This document shows, one piece after another, positions 1 through 10,710 of a stretch of 64,000 bases of DNA. The notes under the pieces were generated by a model. It made no database searches. It had not been told where the DNA came from and saw nothing but the letters and a program-made list of their open reading frames with translations. The position numbers and the translations under genes were made by a program. Every line of letters starts with the position of its first letter. The first letter of the stretch is position 1. The DNA comes from Amyloporia xantha (taxonomy: Eukaryota > Basidiomycota > Agaricomycetes > Polyporales > Adustoporiaceae), in the NCBI GenBank assembly GCA_036971615.1, contig JAYKKR010000023.1, forward strand, positions 186,001 to 250,000, in the 5' to 3' direction.

Positions 1-3000
1 GCCGCGTACCGTAGTCTCGACACCGCTCCTGTTAGTTCCGCGAGTATGTAGGCTCCTCCTTTTGTACGCCGTATGACAACCATAGGCCCGAAATACCGGG
101 GTTTTGACTTCCTGCTATGTTCCGTCTCAATTTGTGAGTTCCGCACCAGCACCAGATCCCCCGCCGTAAACACAAAATCCTTGATTGTCCGCGCGAACCG
201 CCGCTCAAAATCCTTGACCGACGCGTATCGAGCCGCTAGCACCCTCCGCCGTACGTCCCGCAAATCCTCCGTTCGTTTGAGCAGTTGCCGCCCCCGGATT
301 TCAAGTAGGTCCGCCTCGCTGATCTCCTTCCGGTCGGGCGGCACCAAGTAAGTAGCTTCCGCCAGGTCGAAAGGGAAAACTGGCTCGATCCCGTGCGCGA
401 TAAAGAAGGGCGAAGTGCCCGTCGATTTCTGAATCGTCACCCGTTCCGCCCAAAACACAGCATGCATCACCTTAGGCCACCCCTTCTCGTTCCCTCCACA
501 GAGCTTAACCGCTGCTTCCCGTACGTCCCGGTGCCTCCGTTCCACGATCCCGTTCGCCTGTGAGTTGTACGCTGAGATTCGAATATGGTTGATTTTGTAC
601 CGTTCCCGCAGGTGTTCCAACGCCGCGACAAACGGTGTCCCGTTATCCGTAACAATCTCCTCCACCGCTCCCCACCGACACAGCAGCTCCTCGTAGATGA
701 AGTTTCCAATCGTCACTCCTGTCTCCTTCCGCAGCATCCGCCATTCTGGGTAAGACGACAGGGAACAACGCGCTTGGACGATATGCGTGTACCCGTATGC
801 TGTTGGCATGTGCATCGAATCCATGTGCACTTTCGAAAACAGCCCCCCCGGCATAGGTACCGTCGGTGGGATGTGGTACTTGTGCGCCTTGCGGAGCTGA
901 CACTCATGGCAGCTTCCCACGTACCATTTTACGTCGTGATCGAGACTAACCCACCAGAATCGTTCGAGGAGCCGGGCGCGCACCGTGAAGATCCCTTTGT
1001 GCCCGAGGGAATCGTGCGCCTCTTTCATCAGGCCGTACCGCTTCCCTTTCTCCACCACCACCTTGTGCTTCCCTCCTTTATCTTTCTTCCAGAGCCTCCC
1101 CCCTTTGACAAAGAACTTGCTGGCGTAACGGACGAACGAGGTGAACTGCCTTTCGTCCATTCCTTCCGGCCGCCTCGGGTCTCGTAAAAATTCGTCTACC
1201 TTCCGCACCCTTTCCTCCCGCGCCCCTCCGTTGCTGACCTCTGGGATCTCTACCCCCTCTCCCGCGTCCAGCGACCACACCATGAGTCCCTCTTCGTCCC
1301 TCTTCCCTCCCGGCGTATTCAAGACCTCCATGGTGAACGCGTAGGCCTCGTCAATCCACTCTTCGAAGTCATCTTCCTCTTCCGGGTCTTCCTCCGCTGC
1401 TCCCCGCCGCGAAAGCCCGTCCGCCCCCGCATGCCGTTCCCCGGCACATGTACCAGCTTGAAGTCGAATAGGAGGATCCCAGCGATCCATCTGTTGATAG
1501 TGGCGTTTGGTTGGATGTCTGGGTTATTTAGCATCCCCTTAATATATTTGGCGTCGACTTCGACGACCAGCTTCTTCACTCCGATAATGTAGATCCGGCA
1601 CGCTCGCAGTGCCCGGAACAACCCAAACAGCTCCAGCTTGGCTTGCGAGTATCGGGATTCGCGTTCGTTCCACGTTATGGACCCGAACCGGTTTGGCCTT
1701 CTCTTCCCGTCCTCCCCTTTCTGTAAGATCACGAACCCCACCCCAATCCACGATGAATCCACCGCCAGAATTACCTCCCGTTCGGACCCATAGTCAATCG
1801 GGACGAGCGCGGGAGAGTTGATTACTGCGTCCTTCAGCTTCCGCATAGCGTCCTCCTGCGCCTCCTCCCACACGAAGTCGGCTCCCTTCCGAAGCAAGTC
1901 GTTGAGTGGGCGCGCCATTTTTCCGAAGTCCTTTACAAACATCCGCACTAGCCCGCAGGTCCCCAAAAATCCTCGCACGTTTGTTACCGTCTCACACCAC
2001 GGCCAATCCTTGATCTTCTGCACTCGGGACTCCTCCGGGACCCTCCCCTCGTACGTGCATCGGTGCCCTACCACCACCACCTCTGGAACGCACAAATACG
2101 CCTTCTTCCCCGAGAACGTCCCTCCCACGTTCCCGATCCGTTGCAACACCCGATTTACGTTCTGTAGGTGTTCCCACACGAATCGCCTTATCCCTGGGTT
2201 CCCCTCGATTGTCTCATACCCCCCCCCTTCCAGCTCGTACCGGGTCTTTGGCCCTTTAATTGGCACGTCGTCGATGAACGGGACCGTGACATGCGGAATC
2301 TCGTCCTGCAGGATGAAGGTCACATCCCCATGCATAATTTGCGCAGAATTGGTATACCCCATCGGAATCGAGGTCAGCCGAAATGCCCCCAGCGGCGTCT
2401 GGAACGAGGTGATGTCCCGAGACCGGGCGTCCAGGGTCCGCTGGTCGAAAGCTACGTATAGGTCCAGGATCCCATAACATCCCCTTCCCCCGAAGGACTC
2501 CGCCAGATGTTCTACCAGTGGGGGAACCGCCGCGTCCTTGATAGCTACGCCGTTTAAGGGTTGTAGATCGTGCACCAACCGGAGGGACTTCCCGTCTTTC
2601 TTTACCACGCAGAACCACCTGGACCGGTACGACGAGTTTGAAGGCTCGTACACTCCCGAAGCGATCTTGTCCTTGATGATTTGTACGACCTGATCAAAGA
2701 TTCCCGGCGGGATAGGGATGTTCTTCAGCACCCACGGGACGTGTTCCACCGTCGGAATCATGACCGGGTCGAAGTATTCGTCCGAGAACCTTCCCTTCTC
2801 CGTCTCGTCCCAGGCGAACACCCGCTCGTGCTGTCCCACTAAAAAGTCCACCAACTTCACTTCTTCCGGCCACAGGAATCCCCCTCCCCTACGTCCAACG
2901 CCTTCCTCCGCTCGTCCGTATAACGCCCTGCGGGTGGAACTCGGGCGGCCGACGAGGCAGTTCCGGTAGGTTCCTCAGGGGGTCCCCTGGCGCTCTTCGC

Positions 3001-3990
3001 ACGATTCGAAATTCTTCAGGTAGCGTCGTCGCCACCGGCCTTACCTTGTTCGCTACCTTCTTGTAGGCGTACGCATGTACCACCTCGTCTTCTTCTACCC
3101 AGAATCCTTCCTTCCCGCTCCTTCCGCCCCCTTCCGGCACTATAAGTCCTCCCTCCCGCGTTAAGTGTATCCTCTTCTTCCCTGCTCGCACCACCGGTCG
3201 TCGTTCGTTTATCTTGGGTTCGCGCGGCAAATACGAGGAAACAGAAATGCATTGAGACTGAATATCCTTGCCGATACATGATATGTGCGAATTGTCCAGA
3301 CGAGACGACGACACCCGGGTGCGATTACCCCTCTCTTCTTCCCCCCGCGCAGTGCTCCTCTCCGCCGATTTGCCTGCTCTATCTATCGGGTCGGAAGGGG
3401 TATACAGAGAGTATAAACGTACGAGTGCGTCTCCGCGAGCGTTGCCCGCATCCTCGACTATTGAAAACCCGCCGCGGATGGCTTCCGTCGACCGTTCCGC
3501 GGTTTCGTCGCCACCATTACCCGTTCCCCTGTCTCCGGGTCTGTAAGAGTGATTTGTTGTTCGCCGGAGGAAGTCCCGCGTTTCGCAAGCGGTAAGAGCA
3601 AAGAAGGGCCGTCCCAGGAGAACCTCGAACGGCGCGTCGTCCAGCACCTGCAGCTGGAGGTACAGGTCAACGCTCCCGAACGTGAAACGTACGTTCTGTG
3701 CCTTCCCGACCGTTTTCACTTGGGCGCTGTTGGCCGTCTCCATCGTAATGGCTTCGTCAGGCTTCAGGATGATCCCTGTCTTCTCCCAGATGTCCTTCCG
3801 CATGGCCACGATCTGCGCCCGCCGTCAAGCACACACTCGCATGTGAACTTCCCTTCGATAACTGGTTCCACCGCTCGCAGCGCCAGGGAGTCGTGCCCGA
3901 TACTCGCCCTCCTTCCGTAACCTGGAAGGTTTCCTTCGCGTCCTCCCAATGGTCCTCGTCGTCGACTTCTACCATACCGGCGGTGGCTAC
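1..3990 (-). pseudogene. pol: pol of Gypsy-A copy 1 (PR-RT-RH-IN), cut at window edge
   Basis: The order on the minus strand is protease, reverse transcriptase, RNase H, integrase, which is the Ty3/gypsy order. An open stretch from 2860 to 1319 holds RT and most of RNase H. The RT active site reads F-I-D-D (2267-2278) in place of the usual Y-x-D-D. RNase H residues are visible in AVDSSW, KLELFGL and VDAKY. The frame breaks near 1440, where this copy has GGGG and the other has GGGGG. Integrase shows the HHCC and D-D-E residues (for example VTDNG near 650) and a GPMVV GPY/F-like module near position 90. The RNase H frame is intact near 1805, where the nested copy has lost two bases. Confidence 0.88.
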
Positions 3991-3999
3991 CCGCGATGT

Positions 4000-6020
4000 C
4001 GTCACGTCCCCCTTTACTTCCTTCCGCACCCCTGCCGAGATCGCCAGGACCTCCCCACCGTCATCTCCACCTTCGTCCCGTAGAGCTTCTTCGTCGCTTC
4101 CGCCACCGAGTACCGTTGTTCGATCTCCGTCTGGTACTTGTATTGCCCCGTGGTTCCTCCCGCCCCCTTTCCTTCGCTTCCCTTAGCCTTTTCCTCGCTC
4201 GTCCGTGGTATATTGGCCGCAGGTATCCCCGGCGGTTTCCTCCTGGGCCCCGCAATGCCGCCCCGTCCTTGCCCCTGTCTTCTTCACTTCTTCGAACCGC
4301 ACTTCCTTCTTCTTCGCCCGCGCCAACTCTGCTTGGAGAACCCGGACCCTTTCCGACGGATCTTCCTCATCCGACGATCCTTCTTCCCTTGTCTCCACCA
4401 TGTTCACGCCCTCGTATATCTGGAAAAGGTTCGCGGCCAAGTGCGGAGGGGCCTGTCGCTCGTTCCCCGCGACTCGTACCAGTTGCCCCGGGTTCTGGGC
4501 GTGCCACGAGTCCACTCGATCCTTCATGTACTCTCCAGGCAGACCGCGCGGAACGAACATGCTGTTCGGGAGCCGTACTTTCCCCGTCTCGTCCCGGTAG
4601 ATCTTCCGGTCAAGGATATACTGGAGGATAATCCCGCAGTTCCGCATGAAGTGCTCCGGGTCCCCACAGAAATTGCACAGGAAGTTGCCCGGCGCTCCTC
4701 CCGCTCCTTGCACGACCCCTCCCCGGTCCGCGGCGCCCCTCCCGCTCCTCCGCTGCGTCCTGCCAAGAACGCCTGCATCATCTGTATCGTCTGGTTGAAG
4801 AGCGCCAAGTCCACGCCCTCCGTCTTTACCACCGCGGTCGCTGCTGGAGGCGCTGTCGTCCCACTCGTCCCTGCTGTGTCTCTTCCGCCCCCTCCCACGG
4901 CTCCTCCTCCTACTCCTGGGAGGCACTTCTGCGCCACCTTGTGCATTACGTCCATCCCCCACGGGTCGTCCGGGTCGTGGTCGGGTTCTGCGATCTCCGC
5001 CCTCCGGGTAATCGTCCGCAGTTCTTCCTCCCCAAACCCGCGCATGTACACTTCGTCCCTGTGCCGCGCCGCTATCTTGCTCTTCGATATCAGGAAGGCT
5101 GCAACCGGGGAATACTCGATAATATGCGGCCTCCTCCCCCTCGTCCGCACCCCCTTGTCTCGCGCCGACTGTGCTATGCGATCGAGGTCTGCCGCGGTGT
5201 ACCTCTTGTCTCCGTCCGCCCCGGGTACAAGGCCTTCACCCCTCGCTTAAACACCAGATACACCCGCCCAGCGGCCCCATCCGCCGTCTTCCATAGTTCC
5301 TCTTGTTCCACCGTTAGGTACTTCAGCGCGTATCGTATCTTTTCTTCTTCCGTCGTAATCCCTGCTGCCGCGCACTGGGTCCTCTAGGTCCTCGAAGTAT
5401 CGCAGTAGATTGCGCGGTTCCCCGTCGAAGGTCGGCGCCGTCTTCGCCCTCGCACGGGCATGGATGAAGTAGGCATGGCACGCGCGGGTACTGTAGCACT
5501 TGTCGATTGGATAGGTGCGGGACGGGGCGAGCTCGCTCGTGATGGAGGGAGTGGTATGCTCGCGGGATCTACGTATGTCGACAGGATGGTAGGCTCAACG
5601 ACCTCGCGTTTGACTTGTACTGAGGGTGGTGCCGAAATCGTTCGTCGGCGTGGACGTTCGGGAGGAACTGGAGATGAGCGGGTTGACGGGGTCACGGAAG
5701 ATTCGGTGATTGATGAGATCGTGGATGTTTCTTCGGTACTCCTTCCTTCCGCCGGTGGCTCGTGGTTTACTGGGGAATGGAGCGGAGGCGAAGGATGTTC
5801 GAGGGATACGGAGCGCGTGTTGCTTTGTGACCGGAAGGGAGGGATTCTGACGTCGAAAGGGTTATCCGAGTCTGAGTCGTCGAACGCGGCCGGTCGGAGG
5901 GGAAAGTGAGGAAGGTCGAGATCTAGTCGGGGGAGATAGGACTGTTCTGGGCTAAGAGAAGTTCTTGCTGTAGGGTACGGTCCGGCACGGCGATGGTGCG
6001 CGAACGAAGTCTTCGAACTA
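4000..6020 (-). pseudogene. gag: gag of Gypsy-A copy 1, frameshifted
   Basis: This is the capsid/nucleocapsid region. A Pro/Ser-rich N-terminal segment (about 6020-5480) is followed by a conserved block (TFDGEPRNLLRYFEDLEDL, about 5440-5380) and then a CCHC zinc knuckle at 4636-4677, C-X2-C-X4-H-X4-C. The segments are open but lie in different frames, joined at runs of G or C. This copy keeps the four-G run needed to read FKRGVKALYPG near 5230-5250, which the other copy lacks. No ATG opens the N-terminal segment in frame before MPTSSMP near 5475, so the true start is unclear. Confidence 0.8.
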
Positions 6021-6027
6021 TAAGATT

Positions 6028-6045
6028 CCCTCGCGGTGGGCTCCA
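6028..6045 (-). promoter_or_regulatory. Primer-binding site of Gypsy-A copy 1
   Basis: Two bases inside the LTR, the minus strand reads TGGAGCCCACCGCGAGGG. A start with TGG, the complement of a tRNA 3' CCA end, is the usual form of a tRNA-primed site. The tRNA was not identified. No complement of this stretch was seen in the LTR, so self-priming is not suggested here. Confidence 0.6.
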
Positions 6046-6047
6046 CT

Positions 6048-7538
6048 TGTAAGGCTTGGTGCTCCTCCCGCTGTGCGATAAGCACACCTGGAAGGAACAG
6101 ATCAATGAGTCGAAGGGGAAGGGGAGTGAAGACGTTCGCAGCGTCTGGCACGGAGGATGAGCAAGAGAGAAAAGAATTGATTGAGCTAGAGACTCGTAGG
6201 TATATGGGGGATGCTCTATGTGTGCTATCCCAGTCAAGTCGCAGTCGCAGTCCTAAGTACGCAGTAGATATCCCGAATCGCAGTAAAATGGGTCAAGCCG
6301 CTTGCTCGCCCTCTCGTAGAAGTAAAACGCAGTGTAGCTCCGCTGAGAAATAAAACCCGGTCGCGTGAAAATCAAAGTCCCAGTCGCAGCTCGTACCAGA
6401 TGGTAGATGCCCCTTCCGCCTCGTCCCCCTTCCTCATATATACCTCGTCCCGCGTGCGCTGCCACGTCACTTTCCCTCCCGCTTCCTCCCGCTACCTCCC
6501 GCTGCCTCCCTCCGACTCTTCCCCTGACTTACTTATCCTCCTTCCGCGCGCTCTTCCCTCCCTTCGCCCTCATTCGCCATGTCTGAGCCTGCCGAACCCA
6601 CCGACCCCATCGGTTCCCTCCACGTCCGCCGCTACCTCCTCCTCGTAGACGTGCTTCGCGCTGAATGCGTTGTGGAGCCTTCATTCCGCCCTTCCGATCC
6701 GGCTGCTTGGCTTGCCTGGGCGCACGGAGTGCGCTGGCTCCTGGTTTGTCCACCTTCTCTTTCACTTCTCTTCCCTTCCCCTCACGTCCCGTCCCGCAGC
6801 GCCTTGCCTATGAGGCTCGAGCCCAAGCCATAGCCGCGGGGAACCTCACGCTCCCTCCGCTCACTGCCTTCGTCACCCTCCGCGAGCTCGTCCACTACAT
6901 CGACTCGATCTTCCGCTCCTCCCTGAGCCATCGCGGTGCAGTCCCTTATCCTGGGATCGCCTGGAGCCCCGACGAGGTCCGCTCTAATGCGCAGCGGGAC
7001 GAAGCTGGCACTCCGCCTCCCCTCCCGTTGTACACGGAAGAGGCCTTCTGGACCCCTCCCCGCGTCACCGAGGAACGTACCGATGAGGCTTTGGAACGGC
7101 TCGAACTTATTGCCCGCCAGTTCTCGGACACTTTGGACCGTATGCGTCCCTATCCGCGGGCGTTCGAAGACTTAGAGCACTCGATCCGTGTCGCCGCTCA
7201 TGCTCTGGGAGGGAGGGGAGGACGTCGGGAGGGAGGTCCCTCGCGGGCCCGTACCCCTGCGGAGGAGGATTTCCGTTACCACCGGGAGACTATTTATCGT
7301 CCCCCGCGCCACCGCTCGTTCTCTGACGTCGGCGGGGAAGGGCCCGACGCTCCCATCGACTTGTCGACCGTAGATTAGCGTTCCGTCCTGTAGTCGTTCC
7401 GTCCCGTAGTCGTTCCATTCGAATGCCATGCTTGCTTCCGCCGAGCTCCCTTGTCCCGCGTGACCACCTCTCCTTCGTTCCACTGTCTCGTCCTGCCCTA
7501 CCGTCCGTTCATAGGGTAGCGCGTACCCATTCCTTACA
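6048..7538 (-). repeat. 5' LTR of Gypsy-A copy 1
   Basis: The LTR is 1491 bp and, read on the minus strand, begins TGTAAGG and ends CCTTACA, so the ends are 5'-TG...CA-3' within a 7-bp inverted repeat. It is nearly identical to the LTRs at 46426-47913 and 57332-58820. The boundary at 6048 is fixed by the primer-binding site that follows. The LTR is long for a gypsy element and contains a complete spliced reading frame on the opposite strand (6579-7378). Confidence 0.95.
6579..7378 (+). CDS. Antisense spliced gene inside the Gypsy-A LTR (intact copy)
   Basis: This is a two-exon frame on the strand opposite to the retroelement, wholly inside its LTR. Exon 1 is 6579-6728 (50 codons), then a 71-nt intron 6729-6799 (GTGCGC...CCGCAG, CTCAC about 12 nt before the acceptor), then exon 2 6800-7378 to a TAG stop, giving 242 aa. 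The N-terminus contains PSDPAAWLAWAHG. The middle is helix-rich (FVTLRELVHYIDSIF near residues 75-90, and LERLELIARQFSDTLDRM). The C-terminus is Arg/Gly/Pro-rich. No signal peptide or membrane segment is seen. A TATATA at 6437-6442 lies 137-142 bp upstream. The function is unknown. The N-terminal motif recurs in a second antisense gene at 54109-54909. The other two LTRs carry frameshifted versions. Confidence 0.6.
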
Positions 7539-7841
7539 CCGGCCTGTCCCAATTATACGCCCTATCTCGTTAAATGCGCGAACGAGGCTTTAGCGTGCCC
7601 ACCTGAGCACGCCCGGTTCGGGGGACCCCCCGAGTGCAGCGAGGGAGGGGAGGACGCGCGAATGGTGGGCCCTCTTCGCGCGCCCGGCAAAATTCCTGCC
7701 CACCGCGGACCCTTACCATTTATAGAAAACACCGTGATCGGCAGTAACATTGAGGTGAGAGTTACTATTACTACTCTGGTATATACTTGACGGCTGTGGA
7801 CTGATCCGTGTGAAATCGCAACAAACACGACAGAAACCCTA
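7539..7841. other. Unit start, non-coding, GC hairpin
   Basis: No gene is seen. A G-run/C-run hairpin lies near 7615-7635 (compare 19583-19600). It varies in run length between all four units and looks like a hotspot for replication or base-calling error. The same stretch opens units B, C and D. Confidence 0.5.
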
Positions 7842-7973
7842 CATCAGCACTTTTGCATATTCCTGACACCCTGACAGCCCTGACATAATTTCGTCAGGCT
7901 GTCAGAGCCGTCAGGCCACAGGGACATTAGTTTAAAACCGAATATAATAAGGAAAATAAAATGCACTCATACA

Positions 7974-8033
7974 GAATTGAACCCCAAGACTTAGACAAAC
8001 AAGAAGTAAACATTAAGCATGACCACTACACCA
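7974..8033 (-). promoter_or_regulatory. tRNA-like pol III A and B boxes, left arm
   Basis: On the minus strand an A-box-like TGGTGTAGTGGT (8033-8022) is followed, with starts 50 nt apart, by a B-box-like GGTTCAATTC (7983-7974). This is the spacing of internal tRNA/SINE promoters. No convincing cloverleaf was drawn, so it is a tRNA-derived remnant rather than a tRNA gene. It points outward toward the left end. Confidence 0.6.
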
Positions 8034-8363
8034 CAAGACCATAAATATATAAAACTACTTAAACATTATGGTCTGAAGTTTCTCCAAGGGTTTCAATCTA
8101 TTTGGACTTCAACAAATTTCGACTTTTTGACTTCTTTTATATTGAGTCAAATGAAGCCAGATTAGGGAAATACCAATTCAGATACAGACCTATGCAATGC
8201 TGATTATCTTCAAAACAATGTCAAATAGTATTGCATAGACTCCACCATTATAATATATCAGGTTGCATGTAATTCCAAGCCTTGTTAGAGTGCACATATT
8301 TGAAGACCCTTGGGGATTAATTATGATATATTGATTAAATAGTTAGCTTTAGATAAGCTGTTA

Positions 8364-8424
8364 TGGTGTAGTGGTTATGTTGCACTCATACTTATTATAT
8401 ATCTTCATGCATGAGTTCAATTCC
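8364..8424 (+). promoter_or_regulatory. tRNA-like pol III A and B boxes, right arm
   Basis: The same 12-nt A box, TGGTGTAGTGGT (8364-8375), is followed by GAGTTCAATTCC (8413-8424), with starts 49 nt apart. It points outward toward the right end. Both copies are followed by GCATTTTATTTT and then CTGACA-rich sequence, so the two arms share a SINE-like head plus tail arranged as an inverted pair. Confidence 0.6.
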
Positions 8425-8623
8425 TGTGAATGGCATTTTATTTTCAGAGTTTTAGTTAGTTCTCTGACAAACACTGACAACCCTGAGCATCCTGACGGGT
8501 TTTCTCTGATGGAGTATCTAACCCAAACTGACAGCTGGTGTCCTGACATCCCTGACAGGTCCTGAAAGGCCCTGACAAGCCGTTTGTCAGGGCTGTCAGG
8601 GCATTTGCAGAAGTTCTGATGTA

Positions 8624-9080
8624 GTCTCAGGTTACTTTTGAATTTATTGTGATGAGGTGAAATAACTATCTCGGAAAGGCACAAACACTATGCCAAGCTG
8701 TGTCAGACGTAAATGCATGCTAAGAATCACTTGAGAATTTGTCAATATGTCAACGGCTGCAAAATTCACACAGTAGTAAATTCAAATGATTAAATTAATC
8801 AGTGGTAACCATCAGCTCAACAAGCGCTTTGAGGGATATTTTCACTTGGCACGTAGACTGCCGAACATCAGACTGGCTGTCTGCACACTAAGGGAAAGAT
8901 CCGAGTGCTCTGAATGGGCCTACATACCCTCGGTAACCCTCCGCTGATTCCATGTATATAAGACCACTTACAGTGTGACCGTGAGGCAAAAGCTATGTTT
9001 TCTTGCCCCGCTATTATGCTTGTACATTCCAGCAACATGTTTCTTGTCCACTGGCATCGCTTACTATCTACTCGGGAAAT
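8624..9080. other. Upstream region of the plus-strand broken gene
   Basis: No convincing gene is seen. The stretch is moderately AT-rich and contains a TATATAAG-like sequence near 8955 on the plus strand, about 125 bp before the ATG at 9081. It is present in all four units. Confidence 0.4.
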
Positions 9081-10355
9081 ATGGCACCCAAAGACCCCGC
9101 ACATTTTGTAAGTGATTGACGTACTACTCTGAGACTCAGACTTGAGCTGACTGTAGTCTCTTACCTTAGCTCGAGTGGTCAGTTGGCGAGAATCACACTG
9201 TGCGTGGATGTGCTGCAATTACCATCCTGAAATCGGTCGCCGCTATCATTCCTTCAGGTAAGCATCAGCACGATTACACGTGATCGTGTCTTGACTGGGT
9301 CATTTTACAGAGGATGCTGAATGCGCGCGTCACGCGTCTGGACTGTACGAATAGACAGTATGTACGATTGCATGCCAGTCTTGGGCCAGTACGCGCCAGG
9401 AGCCGGACACGATCATCTAGCGCACCAGCCGTGGTCAGATCCGAGTCGACAATTGAGCAGCAACGGTCGGTTCCTGATCATAGCACAAATTGCAATCCAC
9501 CCGACACCGGACGACGAGCTCGATAGATGGCGTGATCCTGACACTGGGATGCGATCCAAAGGCCGTCCCGTAATGGACGACGGCGACGATGGCGCCGTAG
9601 CTTCACAAGTCCACGCGGACCGCTGTGTGATGCTACTACTAGTATGAGGCTGGGGACCACGGTCAGTTATGGACAGCGTACAGTTGGTGTGTTATGTGGC
9701 ACAGTGAGTTTCAAAGTTGAATACCGCGTTCTGTTTGGAGTCTTCTTGACGATTGCCAAGCTGACACCTGACTTGGATCTTGAGCTTGATGGCTCGACGT
9801 CAAACGGACACGTGCAGACGTCGATTAATGACACCAAGACAGGCAAGGTACGTCAGGGTACGTCTGCATCTCTGATGTTCACTCGCATCGGGACTGACCC
9901 TGCATGTGTAGTGTCTACCATTCCACAATGTCTACAGTTTGGATACTCGAGACTGCGCGCGTGGCCAGAGTGCACACTGCACGGGATCCTCGTCCTGTCG
10001 CTCTTTCCGTGACCGGACGGTTGCAGTCGAAGTGGACAGCATCCGGCGAGAGCTCCATCGCGTACTGTTCGCCCGTCGCTCAGGTAAACGACAGGCGCGT
10101 CTCGATGAACCGGACGACTTGACGGCTGGCTGGCTATTGAACATCGCTGGACGGCAGGCGACGCCTAGTGCTACCGTCCCGGACTGGTTTTCATGGCCAG
10201 CGAAGACTTCGTCCGTTGGTCTCTTCGCCCTCGCACAGGCGAAGTGGTGATCGGGCGCTCGGATCCGGCTCCGGATGGGACGCTGGGCGTTGAATGAACG
10301 CGAGCTCCACGAAAAGGCAGGTTTCCTGATTCACGTCATCCCATTCTGGAACTGA
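9081..10355 (+). pseudogene. Unassigned multi-exon gene, probably broken (unit A)
   Basis: The ATG at 9081 opens a 9-codon exon. A clean intron follows (9108-9169, GTAAGT...TTAG, with CTGAC branch), then exon 9170-9257, a second intron (9258-9310, GTAAGC...ACAG) and a third exon from 9311. That frame stops at a TAG near 9350 and could not be joined by a normal intron to the next open segment, which contains GQYAPGAGHDHLAHQPW and DDELDRW. Later exon-like pieces use a GTACGT...TGTAG intron (about 9849-9912) and a GTAAAC...CCTAG intron (about 10084-10159) and end in HVIPFWN at 10355. The DDELDRW segment faintly recalls EthD-like dimeric barrels. That is weak. Near 10250 this unit has GGG where unit B has GG, which breaks the last exon. 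Confidence 0.35.
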
Positions 10356-10710
10356 CCGTCTCGTTTCTTGTTTTGACAGCGCGCGAGTTTTGTCTACAGC
10401 TCGTGGACTAGACCTCGCACTGGATGCCGGACGGCGTGAGATAGCTACGCAAACGTTAAAAGAGCGTCAGGCATCACATTCGATTTTAGGAACACTTGTG
10501 ACGATGCGCACGATGTTCTATGGTAATTTCTCTCCATCTGCCTGCTTGAGGCGTGAGCTGACTGCTGGATTTCGCGTTCCAGAGGTCTCCCCGTCGCCAG
10601 TCATAGACTCGTGACGTCCACATCGATCAGCCCCGGGCTAGAGTAGACGGATTTCACATTCATAGCTAAGGTCTGTATCCGCCACGAGGTCCCTGTCGCG
10701 ACGTTCACCG

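Larger units (their letters stand above)
1..7538 (-). mobile_element. Gypsy-A copy 1 (Ty3/gypsy LTR retrotransposon), 5' part only
   Basis: This is a Ty3/gypsy element in minus orientation: 5' LTR, primer-binding site, gag and most of pol. The left window edge cuts it near the end of integrase. It matches the complete copy at 46426-58820 almost base for base, with position 1 equal to about 53961 of that copy, so its lost 3' part should hold the antisense genes seen there. Its outer LTR end (7538) abuts the CCGGCCTG sequence that also occurs inside the tandem units at 19505, 30686 and 41855. It therefore inserted into a unit of the array, and the array probably continues left of the window. 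The far target-site duplication lies outside. Confidence 0.93.
7842..8621. mobile_element. 780-bp TA-flanked foldback (MITE-like) element, unit A only
   Basis: The insertion is absent from units B, C and D, where the empty site reads CCCTAGTCTC. Here it reads CCCTA, element, TAGTCTC, so TA is duplicated (7840-7841 and 8622-8623). The ends are inverted: CATCAGCACTTTTGCA at the left, and the right end in reverse complement reads CATCAGAACTTCTGCA. The homology continues into arrays of CCTGACA-type motifs in both arms. The element is AT-rich, unlike its surroundings, and has no transposase frame. A TA duplication suggests mobilisation by a Tc1/mariner-type transposase. That is inference. Confidence 0.88.

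Noticed and set aside
7974..8424. Functional tRNA genes in the foldback element
   Set aside because: A and B boxes are present, but I could not draw a convincing acceptor stem or anticodon arm. They are better seen as SINE-like remnants.
9081..10355. A clean EthD-domain or hydrolase gene in each unit
   Set aside because: The DDELDRW segment is only faintly similar, the exons cannot be joined in frame, and an early stop is shared by all four units.
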